Shown: positions 26,664-37,859 of the stretch, piece after piece
Numbering within the stretch: position 1 is the stretch's first letter
How the letters are laid out: each line of letters starts with the position of its first letter
NCBI RefSeq assembly: GCF_000204195.1
Contig: NZ_AFBG01000018.1
Span: forward strand, 620,001-684,000
Direction: 5' to 3'
Origin: Acidovorax radicis N35
GTDB lineage: Bacteria; Pseudomonadota; Gammaproteobacteria; Burkholderiales; Burkholderiaceae_C
DNA length: 64,000 nucleotides
The notes under the pieces: model-generated
Told to the model about the DNA's origin: nothing
Seen by the model: the letters and a program-made list of their open reading frames with translations, nothing else
Databases searched by the model: none
Position numbers and translations under genes: made by a program

Positions 26664-27917
26664 TCAGCCTGTCTTGAACGGGCTGCGTTCTTGCAGTTCG
26701 CTCAGGTAGTGCCCCACCCCCTCGCTTTCGCGCGCCAGAAACCGCTCCACCGCCTCGGCAAAGGCCGGGTGCGCCAGCCAGTGTGCGCTGGTGGCCTGCA
26801 CGGGCAGCAGGGCGCGGGCCATCTTGTGTTCGCCCTGGGCGCCGCCTTCAAAGCGCTGCACGCCATGGTCGATGCACCACTGCAGGGGCTGGTAGTAGCA
26901 GGCCTCAAAGTGCAGGCAGTCCACGCGCTCCAGCGCACCCCAATACCGGCCGTAGGCTACCAATCTTTGGTCTTTTTGGCTGCTAGCGCTTGATGGTAAA
27001 GCGCTGATAGCTATCAAACTACTAGCAATCGGCAGGCCATCGCGCTCGGCCACAAACAGCAGCCAGGCCTCGGGCATGTGCGCCGCCATGCGGGCAAAGA
27101 AGTCCCGCGTGAGGTAGGGCGGGTTGCCATGTTCGAGGTAGGTGCGTTCGTAGCAGCGGTAGAAAAAATCCCAGTCGGCCGCGCTGATGTCCGCGCCGCG
27201 TGACCAGCGGAAGGTGACTCCGGCCTCCGCCACGCGGCGGCGCTCCTGGCGGATCTTCTTGCGCTTGTCCTGGGCGAGGCTGGCGAGGAAGTGGTCGAAG
27301 TCTGTGAACGGTTGATTCCCGCCATCGACGGGCGGGGACCCCTCGGGGGGCAGCGAACCACGCGCAGCGGGGAGCGTGGGGGCCACATTCTTCCAGTGGA
27401 ACTGCACGGTGTGCCGCAGCATCAGGTCTTGCTGCGCACTGGTCAGCACATCGTCGTCGCTGGCAAACAGGATGTGCACGGACGACACGTTTTCGTCCTC
27501 GCACCACTGGCACACCGCCTGCACCAGCAGCGCGCGCGCGGCATCGTCGCGGGCCATCAGACGGGTGCCCGGCACGGGGGTGAAAGGCACGGCGATCACG
27601 GCCTTGGGGTAGTAGGGCACGCCGTGCTGCTCGTAGGCGCTGGCCCAGGCCCAGTCGAAGACGTATTCGCCGTAGGAATGGTTCTTGAGGTACAGCGGGC
27701 AGGCGGCAATCAAGGTGTTGCTGTCCCACAGGGTCAGGAAGCGCGCCGCCCAGCCCGTGCGCGGGGTGGCACTGCCGCTTGTCTCCAGGGCGGCCAGGTA
27801 CTCGTGGCGCATGAAGGGCGTGGGGTGGCTTTGCCGGGCCAGCAGGGTGTTCCAGGCCGCAGCATCCACCTCCAGCACAGAGGCAAGTACGCGGGCGATA
27901 ATGGCAGATTCAGCCAT
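26664..27917 (-). CDS. FemAB/GNAT-like N-acyltransferase (COG3146 type)
   Basis: A 417-residue protein from ATG 27917 (MAESAIIARV); an in-frame codon 24 bases upstream is an alternative. The sequence PTPFMRHEYLAALETSGSA, then KRKKIRQERRRVAEAGV and ERTYLEHGNPPYLT, FEGGAQGEHKMARALLP, is characteristic of this predicted N-acyltransferase family with tandem GNAT folds. Two segments look foreign to the fold: about 174-198, from repeat B, and about 298-318 (SLIAISALPSSASSQK), from repeat A. Both keep the frame. Substrate unknown. It is divergent from nadE. Confidence 0.82.
   Translation of the reverse strand: MAESAIIARVLASVLEVDAAAWNTLLARQSHPTPFMRHEYLAALETSGSATPRTGWAARFLTLWDSNTLIAACPLYLKNHSYGEYVFDWAWASAYEQHGVPYYPKAVIAVPFTPVPGTRLMARDDAARALLVQAVCQWCEDENVSSVHILFASDDDVLTSAQQDLMLRHTVQFHWKNVAPTLPAARGSLPPEGSPPVDGGNQPFTDFDHFLASLAQDKRKKIRQERRRVAEAGVTFRWSRGADISAADWDFFYRCYERTYLEHGNPPYLTRDFFARMAAHMPEAWLLFVAERDGLPIASSLIAISALPSSASSQKDQRLVAYGRYWGALERVDCLHFEACYYQPLQWCIDHGVQRFEGGAQGEHKMARALLPVQATSAHWLAHPAFAEAVERFLARESEGVGHYLSELQERSPFKTG
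26965..27024 (+). repeat. Dispersed repeat A, copy 6, inside acyltransferase CDS
   Basis: GGCTGCTAGCGCTTGATGG, then AAAGCGCTGATAGCTATC, within the minus-strand acyltransferase gene and read in frame on that strand. Confidence 0.85.
27325..27392 (+). repeat. Dispersed repeat B inside acyltransferase CDS
   Basis: It shares CCCCTCGGGGGGCAG and the GTGGGGGCCA end with the repeat in the ABC ATPase gene at 20151-20238. On the coding minus strand it gives PAARGSLPPEGSPP. Confidence 0.78.
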
Positions 27918-27997
27918 GCACACCCCGGTTTTGCTTTGCAAGCTGCGGGCCCGTGTGGGCAGTATTCAACCTGGCCGCAGGGGCCGATTCCAGTTCC

Positions 27998-30050
<2,053 letters not shown>

Positions 30051-30184
30051 GGTGGCAACCCCCTGAGTCGCTTCGCGCCTTCCCCCTTCTCTCGAATGGC
30101 TGCGCCATTCGGGAAGGGGGACACCGCCAGCGCGGCGGGGCGGCCCTTGCGCGGCGGTCGCTGGCTTGGGTCGCGCCAGTTTTA
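30051..30184. repeat. Dispersed repeat C with CCCTTCTC hairpin
   Basis: This GC-rich intergenic repeat holds CGAATGGCTGCGCCATTCG (a perfect short palindrome flanked by CCCCCTTCTCT/GGAAGGGGG) and ends GCGGTCGCTGGCTTGG...GCGCCAGTTTT. A related end occurs at 62995-63037. It may act as a transcript end for glnB and, from the other side, the LOG gene. Confidence 0.7.
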
Positions 30185-30191
30185 ACCGCAG

Positions 30192-30785
30192 TCAGATCAC
30201 CGAGCGCAGCGGGACAGGGGCTTGGTTGGGGCCGGCGTCTTGCACCAGCGTGCGCAGCAGGGCCTCGGCATCGTTGGAGGCGTGCAGCAGGCCCATTTGC
30301 CATTCGCCCATGAAGCCGCTGGCCACGCTGGTCTGCAAAAAGCCCAGCAGGCCGTCGTAGTAGCCCGCCACATTGAGCAGGCCCAGGGGCTTGTCGTGGT
30401 AGCCCAGCTGGCGCCAGGTCCACACTTCAAACAGTTCCTCAAAGGTGCCGATGCCGCCGGGCAGGGCTAAAAAGGCGTCGCTGCGTTCGGCCATCATGGC
30501 CTTGCGTTCGTGCATGGTCTGCACGATGTGCAGCTCGTCGCATTGGCGGTTGGCCAGTTCCTTGTCAACCAGGGCCTGGGGAATCACGCCCACCACACGC
30601 CCTCCGCCCAAGCGCGTGGCCTCGGCCACCGTACCCATCAAGCCGCTGCGGCCACCGCCGTACACCAGCTGCCCGCCGTGCTGGCCAATCCACCGGCCCA
30701 CGGCCTTGGCCGCGTCGGCAAAGGCTGGGTTCTCCCCGGGGCGCGAACCGCAGTACACACAAACGGAAAAAGCAGGTTCAGCCAT
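30192..30785 (-). CDS. LOG-family (TIGR00730) phosphoribohydrolase-like protein
   Basis: A 197-residue Rossmann-like protein from ATG 30785. The motif LPGGIGTFEELFEVWTW (PGGxGTxxE) is the hallmark of LOG/cytokinin riboside 5'-monophosphate phosphoribohydrolases; VYGGGRSGLMG is the N-terminal nucleotide-binding loop. Bacterial members hydrolyse nucleoside monophosphates to base and ribose-5-phosphate. It overlaps the dgkA end by eight bases, so the two are co-transcribed, although their functions are not obviously linked. Confidence 0.92.
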   Translation of the reverse strand: MAEPAFSVCVYCGSRPGENPAFADAAKAVGRWIGQHGGQLVYGGGRSGLMGTVAEATRLGGGRVVGVIPQALVDKELANRQCDELHIVQTMHERKAMMAERSDAFLALPGGIGTFEELFEVWTWRQLGYHDKPLGLLNVAGYYDGLLGFLQTSVASGFMGEWQMGLLHASNDAEALLRTLVQDAGPNQAPVPLRSVI

Positions 30786-31188
30786 GAAAAATCCTCTGAA
30801 AAACAGCTGCGCCCCAGATGCCCATGCACAGTAGCAGGGCCAGCAGCACAGCGGCGCTGCCCATGTCCTTGGCGCGTTTTGAAAGGTCGTGCCATTCGGG
30901 GCCAATGCGGTCGATGGCGGTTTCGATGCCGGTGTTGAGCAGCTCCACGATCATCACGATCACCACAGAGCCTGCCAGTAGGGCCGTTTCTACCCAGTTT
31001 TTCCCCAGCCACAGCGACACGGGCAGCAGCACCATGGCGGCAACAGCTTCCTGGCGGAATGCCTTTTCGTTCCACCCCGCGCGCAGTCCTTCAAGGGAGT
31101 AGCCCGCCGCGTGCCAGATGCGGTTCAAGCCCGTGCGGGTCTTTTGAGGGTTGGCAGGTGCGATGGACTCAGGTGGGGGCAGGGGCAT
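30778..31188 (-). CDS. dgkA: Diacylglycerol kinase
   Basis: A 136-residue inner-membrane enzyme (an alternative start 24 bases upstream gives 144) with three hydrophobic helices after a short N-terminal extension. The signature VELLNTGIETAIDRIG carries the catalytic Glu and Asn. It phosphorylates diacylglycerol released when membrane-derived oligosaccharides or other headgroups are made, returning it to phosphatidic acid. It overlaps the LOG gene downstream and is 55 bases after the RDD protein stop. Confidence 0.92.
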   Translation of the reverse strand: MPLPPPESIAPANPQKTRTGLNRIWHAAGYSLEGLRAGWNEKAFRQEAVAAMVLLPVSLWLGKNWVETALLAGSVVIVMIVELLNTGIETAIDRIGPEWHDLSKRAKDMGSAAVLLALLLCMGIWGAAVFQRIFHG

Positions 31189-31243
31189 GAAGGTATTGTC
31201 TCGCAGCCGCATGACAGCGGGCGCAGCCGCCCGCCCTGGAGCG

Positions 31244-31792
31244 CTACTTTTTCGGAAGCTCGAAATGCACGAGGCGGGTGCCTGCCATCGCGTCGTGCCA
31301 GAACTGCCGCTGTGGATGAAAGCGGCTCAGGATGGCCCAGATGGCCACCCAGCCGAACAGCAGCACCAGCACTTCAATGGCCGAGACACCCGACAGATAG
31401 GCTGCCAGGGGCGGCAGGAACCACACCCAGCTCAGCAGATAGCGCAACAGTGCACGCGCCTGGGTAATGGGTTGCCCGGCGGCATCCACGACACGGATGA
31501 GCCAGGTCTTCTGGGCCAGGGTCTGGCCTTTGGCCCAGAACCAGGTGAAGTAGATGCCAAACACCACGAACAGAAACGCCTGCAGGGCATGCCGGTTGTC
31601 CAGGGCATGGCGGGTCTGGCTGAGGGTGCCGAACAGATAACCGGCAATGAATACCACCCCGAACATCAGCATGCCTTCATACAGCCAGCAGGCCATGCGG
31701 CGCCACAAATTGGGCGTGTGGCCGACGGCAACTGCAGAAAGGGTTGCCGAGGGGGTTGCCTGTGGTGCAGGTGCGGGAGGGGTGGCGGTCAT
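31244..31792 (-). CDS. RDD-family membrane protein
   Basis: A 182-residue protein with an Ala/Pro-rich cytoplasmic N-terminus and hydrophobic segments near 40-57, 68-86 and 122-160. RDD features include LWRRMACWLYEGML, GQTLAQKTWLIRVVDAAG and the arginine-rich cytoplasmic loop. Function is unknown; some members affect Na+/H+ exchange. It is the last gene of the ECF sigma operon, 44 bases after the DUF3106 gene. Confidence 0.88.
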   Translation of the reverse strand: MTATPPAPAPQATPSATLSAVAVGHTPNLWRRMACWLYEGMLMFGVVFIAGYLFGTLSQTRHALDNRHALQAFLFVVFGIYFTWFWAKGQTLAQKTWLIRVVDAAGQPITQARALLRYLLSWVWFLPPLAAYLSGVSAIEVLVLLFGWVAIWAILSRFHPQRQFWHDAMAGTRLVHFELPKK

Positions 31793-31836
31793 TCCAGGGA
31801 GCGAAAACGAGGCGGAGGGTGCCGGTCAGCGGCGGG

Positions 31837-32721
31837 TTATTGGGGGTACAGGCCGGAATTGTCGGGGGTGACCGTGGGGGCAGCGGGGGTTGTTTCTGCG
31901 GAGCCAGCGCCCAGAGGCGGCAATGCCGCTGGCACCGCCACTGGCACCGAAACGGGTGCCGTCTCGACCACCGTAGGCGCAGGGTTTTGCGCGGATGCGC
32001 CCGTCGCCGGGGGCGCTGCGGGGGTGACTGGCGCCGCCACCCGGGGTGCACTGTGGTCGAGCGGCGGGATCTTCGGTGCGTTCGGGCGGCTGGGGTTGGC
32101 CTGTGTGGCCGCTGGAACCTGGGCCAGCTTCTTGGGCGACACGGGCTGCAGTGCCGTGGCGGCACCCTTGGGCTTGGGGGCCGCACGTGCTGCCAATGCA
32201 CGTTTTTCTTCGTCGGACAGTGCCTGGTAGGCCTCCCACTGGGCGCGTTTGTCGTCACGTGCGAGCCGGTTGGTCACGGCGTAGTTCAGCCGGGCCTGGT
32301 TGCGCTGCTGCGCGCTCAAACTGGCCCAGTCCGTCATGCGGTCATGGAACTTGGCCTGCTCCTCCTCGGGAAGCAGCGAAAAATTGGCTGCCAGCGCCAG
32401 CCAGCGGCGCTTTTGCGCCTCGCTGATGAGGGCCCAGCGCTCCGCCAGTGGGTATAACGCCATTTTTTGGGGCGTGCTCAGGGTTTCCCAGCCCGGGCCG
32501 GTCTCAACCTGGGGCACCGCCGTGGTGCCCTGCCGGGAGGGTGTGCGGGCATTGTTGGGGCTTGCCACCGCCGCTTCTGCACCCGCCGACAGCAAAGTAC
32601 CCGGTGCCATGCGCATCTGCACCAGCACCTGGCCACCCACTGCGGCGAGCACGCCCAAGAGCGCCAAAGCCAGCACGAAGGCTGGCAGGGCGGGGGAAGC
32701 GTCTGGAGAACTTGGGTGCAT
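31837..32721 (-). CDS. DUF3106-domain protein
   Basis: A 294-residue protein with one N-terminal membrane helix (FVLALALLGVLAAVGGQVLV, about 15-34). The DUF3106 core follows at about 75-165 (GWETLSTPQKMALYPLAERWALI ...LLPEEEQAKFHDRMTDWASLS), a run of helices with repeated W and L. A long Pro/Ala-rich low-complexity tail goes to the end. It is probably anchored in the inner membrane with the core in the periplasm. It is encoded just after a DUF3619 protein and an ECF sigma factor, so it is likely a member of that stress-response unit. Function unknown. Confidence 0.85.
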   Translation of the reverse strand: MHPSSPDASPALPAFVLALALLGVLAAVGGQVLVQMRMAPGTLLSAGAEAAVASPNNARTPSRQGTTAVPQVETGPGWETLSTPQKMALYPLAERWALISEAQKRRWLALAANFSLLPEEEQAKFHDRMTDWASLSAQQRNQARLNYAVTNRLARDDKRAQWEAYQALSDEEKRALAARAAPKPKGAATALQPVSPKKLAQVPAATQANPSRPNAPKIPPLDHSAPRVAAPVTPAAPPATGASAQNPAPTVVETAPVSVPVAVPAALPPLGAGSAETTPAAPTVTPDNSGLYPQ

Positions 32722-32744
32722 GCAGTACGTTGTCGGGGGCGGGC

Positions 32745-33197
32745 TCAGTTCGACGGTGCAGAGGTTTTGAGGAATTGTACGAAGCCGGGGTCTGCGTAGG
32801 CTGCGGGCGGCAGATCATCGGTCAACAGGGCGGCATCCACTTCGGCCACATCGTTGACGCTGTTTTCATCCTGGGCAATGTTGATCACCACCAGCCCCAC
32901 CACCAGCGCCATCAGCGGAACGGCTGAGACCAGCGCATTCCACCAGCTGCCACCTTCGTTGCCACCACGGCCCAGCGTCGCACTGCCACCCGCATGCACC
33001 ACCACGGGTGCAGCCAGGCGCACCGGAACGATGTCTTTTTTGCGCTTGGCCAGTGCCTGCATGCGCGAGGCGCGCAGCCGTTCGGAAATGTCGTAAGGCA
33101 ATTCGTCGGCACCGCCCGACAACCGCGCCGCGACGCGCAGCGCAAAGCGCTCTGCCGCAGCTTCTGCCTGTGTCGATGGGGTTTGTACAGTGTTCAT
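32745..33197 (-). CDS. DUF3619 protein, possible anti-sigma partner
   Basis: A 150-residue protein with a cytoplasmic N-terminal helical part (AAERFALRVAARLSGGADELPYDISERLRASR) and one membrane helix (ALVSAVPLMALVVGLVVINIAQ, about 89-110), then a short periplasmic tail. Position directly after the ECF sigma gene with a four-base ATGA overlap, plus the soluble-helix/one-membrane-helix layout, are those of an anti-sigma factor. That role is inference; the family is uncharacterised as far as I know. Confidence 0.85.
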   Translation of the reverse strand: MNTVQTPSTQAEAAAERFALRVAARLSGGADELPYDISERLRASRMQALAKRKKDIVPVRLAAPVVVHAGGSATLGRGGNEGGSWWNALVSAVPLMALVVGLVVINIAQDENSVNDVAEVDAALLTDDLPPAAYADPGFVQFLKTSAPSN

Positions 33198-33763
33198 GGC
33201 TCGATTCCTTTGGCCTTCAGTGCCTTGCTGAGGGTTTGTATGGCACGAAAACAGTGCGTTTTGACGCTGCCCTCGGAGCAGCCCATGGCGGCCGCCGTTT
33301 CTGCAACATCCATTTCTTCCCAGTAACGCATGAGGAACGCTTCCCGTTGACGTGGAGGCAGTTCGGCGATTTCGGCTTCGATGCCGTGAAAGATCTGCGC
33401 CCGGCGGGTCAGATCCTCGGCGCTTTCCGCCCGTTCCCCATCGTCCGGTCCTGAATACGCTTCCAGCAGATCAAAATCCATGCCATCTTCGCCAGGGCCC
33501 TCGAAGTCGCTCATGCTCGAAAACAGTGCATTGCGGGTTTTCTGGCGGCGAAACCAGTCGAGCGTGCAGTTGGAAAGAATCCGCTGGTAAAGCATCGGCA
33601 ACTCTGCTGCCGGCTTGTCTCCGTAGTGCTCCGCCAGCTTGAGCATGCTGTCCTGCACGATGTCGAGCGCCGCTTCCTCATTGCGAACGTGGTAGACCGA
33701 GCGCTTGAATGCGCGCTTTTCTACACTTTTGAGGAAATCGGAGAGTTCTCGTTCGGTTGCCAA
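33194..33763 (-). CDS. ECF-type RNA polymerase sigma factor
   Basis: A 189-residue sigma-70 family protein with region 2 at about 10-80 (RNEEAALDIVQDSMLKLAEHY, RILSNCTLDWFRRQK) and region 4 at about 130-180 (LPPRQREAFLMRYWEEMDVAETAAAMGCSEGSVKTHCFRAI). The acidic linker between them is unusually long (about 90-125). It heads an operon of sigma, DUF3619, DUF3106 and RDD genes, a conserved group in this bacterial family. It probably autoregulates; no binding site was identified. Confidence 0.92.
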   Translation of the reverse strand: MATERELSDFLKSVEKRAFKRSVYHVRNEEAALDIVQDSMLKLAEHYGDKPAAELPMLYQRILSNCTLDWFRRQKTRNALFSSMSDFEGPGEDGMDFDLLEAYSGPDDGERAESAEDLTRRAQIFHGIEAEIAELPPRQREAFLMRYWEEMDVAETAAAMGCSEGSVKTHCFRAIQTLSKALKAKGIEP

Positions 33764-34058
33764 GAGGGGTCAGCCCGGGAGGGGATCGTTGCGGGTGTAG
33801 CCGCAAAAAATGTGGCTATCCGGTACGTGAAGCCTTTGATTATCGCATCCGCGGGGGTTTTTTTAGACGGTCGGCGGTTTTACATGTGTTGCAGTGCGAT
33901 AATCGCCCCTGCAATTCAAAAGGCAAACGGGTCACGGTCCGGCGCGGCAATCATCCCGCCCATGTCCTTGGCCTCAAGTTCCAAGCTGGCTTCACAAGAG
34001 CGCGTGCAAGGAGCACCCAAGGTTTTTCGTCAGAGAAATTCACAAAGGTTGATCGATC
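33764..34058. other. Gap between sigma gene and ilvB, nothing firmly recognised
   Basis: This 295-base divergent gap must contain the promoters of the sigma operon and ilvB. It holds a T-run near 33858-33864 and GATAAT at 33898-33903. I could not find a leader peptide with an attenuator or a riboswitch structure. The ilvB ribosome binding site is the AAAGG shortly before 34059. Confidence 0.4.
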
Positions 34059-35852
34059 ATGGAAATCTCCAAGGCTGAACTCAGTTCGGCGGCCGCTGCT
34101 TCGCAGGGCAACACTCCCTCCGCTTCCGGCTCGCAGGACCTCATGGGTTCTGAGATCCTCATCAAGTCGCTTCAGGCTGAGAACGTCCAGTACATCTGGG
34201 GCTACCCCGGTGGTGCGGTTCTCTACATTTACGACGCGCTCTACAAGCAAGACACCATCCAGCACGTGCTGGTGCGCCACGAGCAGGCTGCGGTGCACGC
34301 TGCCGACGGCTATGCCCGAGCCACGGGCGAAGTCGGTGTGGCGCTCGTCACCTCGGGCCCTGGCCTGACCAATGCGGTCACGGGTATTGCCACGGCATAC
34401 ATGGACAGCATTCCGATGGTGATCATTTCCGGCCAGGTGCCCACGCCCGCCATCGGGCTGGATGCCTTCCAGGAATGCGACACGGTTGGTATCACTCGCC
34501 CCATCGTCAAGCACAATTTCCTCGTCAAGGATCCCAAGGATCTGGCCATGACGATGAAGAAGGCCTTCCACATTGCACGCACCGGCCGCCCTGGCCCTGT
34601 GGTGGTGGATGTGCCCAAGGACGTTTCCTTCAAGAAGGTGCCGTACAGCGGCTATCCACAAAGTGTGGAAATGCGCTCGTACAACCCGGTGCGCAAGGGC
34701 CATGGTGGCCAGATCCGCAAGGCGCTGCAACTGCTGCTGGCCGCCAAGCGTCCCTATATCTATACCGGCGGCGGCGTGCTGCTGGGCAATGCCACCAACG
34801 AGCTGCGCACGTTGGTCGACATGCTCGGCTACCCCGTCACCAACACGCTGATGGGCCTGGGGGCTTACCCAGCCTCGGACCGCAAGTTCCTGGGCATGCT
34901 GGGCATGCATGGCACCATCGAGGCCAACAACGCCATGCAGAACTGCGACGTGCTGCTGGCCGTGGGTGCACGCTTTGACGACCGCGTGATCGGCAACCCC
35001 AAGCACTTCGCCCAGAACGACCGCAAGATCATCCATGTGGACATCGACCCGTCGAGCATTTCCAAGCGCGTGAAGGTCGACATCCCGATCGTCGGCGACG
35101 TGAAGGATGTGCTCACCGAGCTGATCTCCATGATCCGCGAGAGCAGCACCCGCCCCGACGCCGGCGCGCTGGCTGCCTGGTGGGACACCATCGAAGGCTG
35201 GCGCAAGCGCGACTGCCTGAAGTACAGCATGGGCAGTCCCGACGTCATCAAGCCACAGTATGTGGTCGAGACGCTGTGGAACATGACCAAGGACGTCGAC
35301 ACCTACATCACGTCCGACGTGGGCCAGCACCAGATGTGGGCCGCGCAGTACTACCGCTTTGATGAACCCCGCCGCTGGATCAATTCCGGTGGCCTGGGCA
35401 CCATGGGCGTGGGCATTCCCTACGCCATGGGCATCAAGCTGGCCAAGCCGGATTCTGAGGTGTTCTGCATCACGGGCGAAGGCTCGGTGCAGATGAACAT
35501 CCAGGAGCTGTCCACCTGCCTGCAGTACAACACGCCGATCAAGATCTGCTCGTTGAACAACCGCTACCTGGGCATGGTGCGCCAGTGGCAGGAGATCGAG
35601 TACTCCGGCCGCTACAGCCACAGCTACATGGACGCGCTGCCCAACTTCGTGAAGCTGGCCGAGGCCTACGGCCATGTGGGCATGCTGATCGAGCACCCCA
35701 AGGATGTGGAGCCCGCGCTGCGCGAAGCGCGCAAACTCAAGGACCGCACGGTGTTCATGGACTTCCGCACCGACCCCACCGAGAACGTGTTCCCGATGGT
35801 CCAGGCGGGCAAAGGCATCACCGAAATGTTGCTGGGGTCGGAAGACCTTTGA
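34059..35852 (+). CDS. ilvB: Acetolactate synthase large subunit
   Basis: A 597-residue ThDP enzyme. It joins two pyruvates, or pyruvate and 2-oxobutyrate, the first step of valine/leucine/isoleucine synthesis. ThDP-activating Glu75 lies in VRHEQAAVH; the ThDP/Mg2+ motif is ITGEGSVQMNIQELS ... SLNN near 465-510; the FAD-binding middle domain includes GARFDDRVIGN. The first 29 residues are a Ser/Ala-rich extension. The regulatory subunit ilvH follows after repeat A. Confidence 0.97.
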   Translation: MEISKAELSSAAAASQGNTPSASGSQDLMGSEILIKSLQAENVQYIWGYPGGAVLYIYDALYKQDTIQHVLVRHEQAAVHAADGYARATGEVGVALVTSGPGLTNAVTGIATAYMDSIPMVIISGQVPTPAIGLDAFQECDTVGITRPIVKHNFLVKDPKDLAMTMKKAFHIARTGRPGPVVVDVPKDVSFKKVPYSGYPQSVEMRSYNPVRKGHGGQIRKALQLLLAAKRPYIYTGGGVLLGNATNELRTLVDMLGYPVTNTLMGLGAYPASDRKFLGMLGMHGTIEANNAMQNCDVLLAVGARFDDRVIGNPKHFAQNDRKIIHVDIDPSSISKRVKVDIPIVGDVKDVLTELISMIRESSTRPDAGALAAWWDTIEGWRKRDCLKYSMGSPDVIKPQYVVETLWNMTKDVDTYITSDVGQHQMWAAQYYRFDEPRRWINSGGLGTMGVGIPYAMGIKLAKPDSEVFCITGEGSVQMNIQELSTCLQYNTPIKICSLNNRYLGMVRQWQEIEYSGRYSHSYMDALPNFVKLAEAYGHVGMLIEHPKDVEPALREARKLKDRTVFMDFRTDPTENVFPMVQAGKGITEMLLGSEDL

Positions 35853-35915
35853 GCAAGATAGGCCTCCAGCGCTTGTTCATCAAGCGCCAATAGCTATCAA
35901 ATAGATAGCAACTAC
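35852..35915 (+). repeat. Dispersed repeat A, copy 8
   Basis: GGCCTCCAGCGCTTGTTCAT, CAAGCGCCAATAGCTATC, then ATAGATAGCAACTAC, between ilvB and ilvH within the operon. Confidence 0.88.
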
Positions 35916-35997
35916 TTTTTTTGACGAATCTATTGCCTGCCAAGCCCGTGTATTACCGTGCACGGGGGAGGGCAGCGAAAAGAGGAATCTCTTCATC

Positions 35998-36489
35998 ATG
36001 AAACACATCATTGCCGTTCTGCTGGAAAACGAACCCGGTGCGCTGTCACGCGTTGTTGGCCTGTTTTCTGCCCGTGGCTACAACATCGAATCGCTCACCG
36101 TGGCGCCCACCGAGGATCCATCGCTCTCGCGCATGACGATCCAGACCACGGGCTCCGACGACGTGATCGAGCAGATCACCAAGCACCTGAACCGCCTCAT
36201 CGAGGTCGTGAAGGTGGTGGACCTCACCGAAGGTGCCTACACCGAGCGCGAGCTCATGATGGTGAAGGTGCGTGCGGTGGGCAAGGAGCGCGAGGAGATG
36301 AAGCGCATGGCCGACATCTTCCGTGGCCGCATCATCGACGTGACCGAGAAGAGCTACACCATCGAGCTCACCGGCGACCAGTCGAAGAACGACGCTTTCC
36401 TGCAGGCCATTGACCGCACGGCCATTCTCGAGACCGTCCGCACTGGTGCCAGTGGCATCGGCCGCGGCGAGCGCATTCTGCGCGTGTGA
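35998..36489 (+). CDS. ilvH: Acetolactate synthase small regulatory subunit
   Basis: A 163-residue protein: N-terminal ACT domain (MKHIIAVLLENEPGALSRVVGLFSARGYNIESLTV), in which valine binds to inhibit the enzyme, and a C-terminal ALS_ss domain (RTAILETVRTGASGIGRGERIL). It activates and regulates the IlvB catalytic subunit. It lies 145 bases after ilvB and 161 bases before ilvC. Confidence 0.96.
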   Translation: MKHIIAVLLENEPGALSRVVGLFSARGYNIESLTVAPTEDPSLSRMTIQTTGSDDVIEQITKHLNRLIEVVKVVDLTEGAYTERELMMVKVRAVGKEREEMKRMADIFRGRIIDVTEKSYTIELTGDQSKNDAFLQAIDRTAILETVRTGASGIGRGERILRV

Positions 36490-36512
36490 CGGATTGGCCT
36501 TCGACCGGCTAG

Positions 36513-37667
<1,155 letters not shown>

Positions 37668-37687
37668 TGTTTCATTCCTGAAGCGTC

Positions 37688-37712
37688 AAAAGGCCACTTC
37701 GGTGGCCTTTTT
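37688..37712 (+). terminator. Rho-independent terminator after ilvC
   Basis: AAAGGCCAC TTCG GTGGCC followed by a T-run: a six-base GC stem with a stable tetraloop. Confidence 0.93.
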
Positions 37713-37801
37713 CATTGGCGGTGGGCCCTGTGGGCAGGCGCTACACTGCGGCCTTCGCCTTTTGCACGCACGGCGACCTGCCTGTCCTGCGGGAAATTGC
37801 T

Positions 37802-37859
37802 GAATACTATAAATTTAATAGCTGCTTGCGCAATATCGGCAAGCGCTGGAGGTCTTTTG
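37802..37859 (-). repeat. Dispersed repeat A, copy 9, supplies pssA ribosome binding site
   Basis: Inverted orientation: AATAGCTGCTTGCGC, then AAGCGCTGGAGGTC TTTT, with the pssA ATG at 37860 directly following. The GGAGGT of the repeat edge is the Shine-Dalgarno sequence. Confidence 0.82.

Noticed and set aside
33764-34058. Possible ilv leader peptide (Ile-rich frame near 33884)
   Set aside because: The frame does not end before ilvB, and no attenuator hairpin with T-run follows it.
33951-35696. Long minus-strand open frame opposite ilvB
   Set aside because: Shadow frame of a highly conserved gene in GC-rich DNA; the translation is His/Gly/Ala-rich without any family signal.
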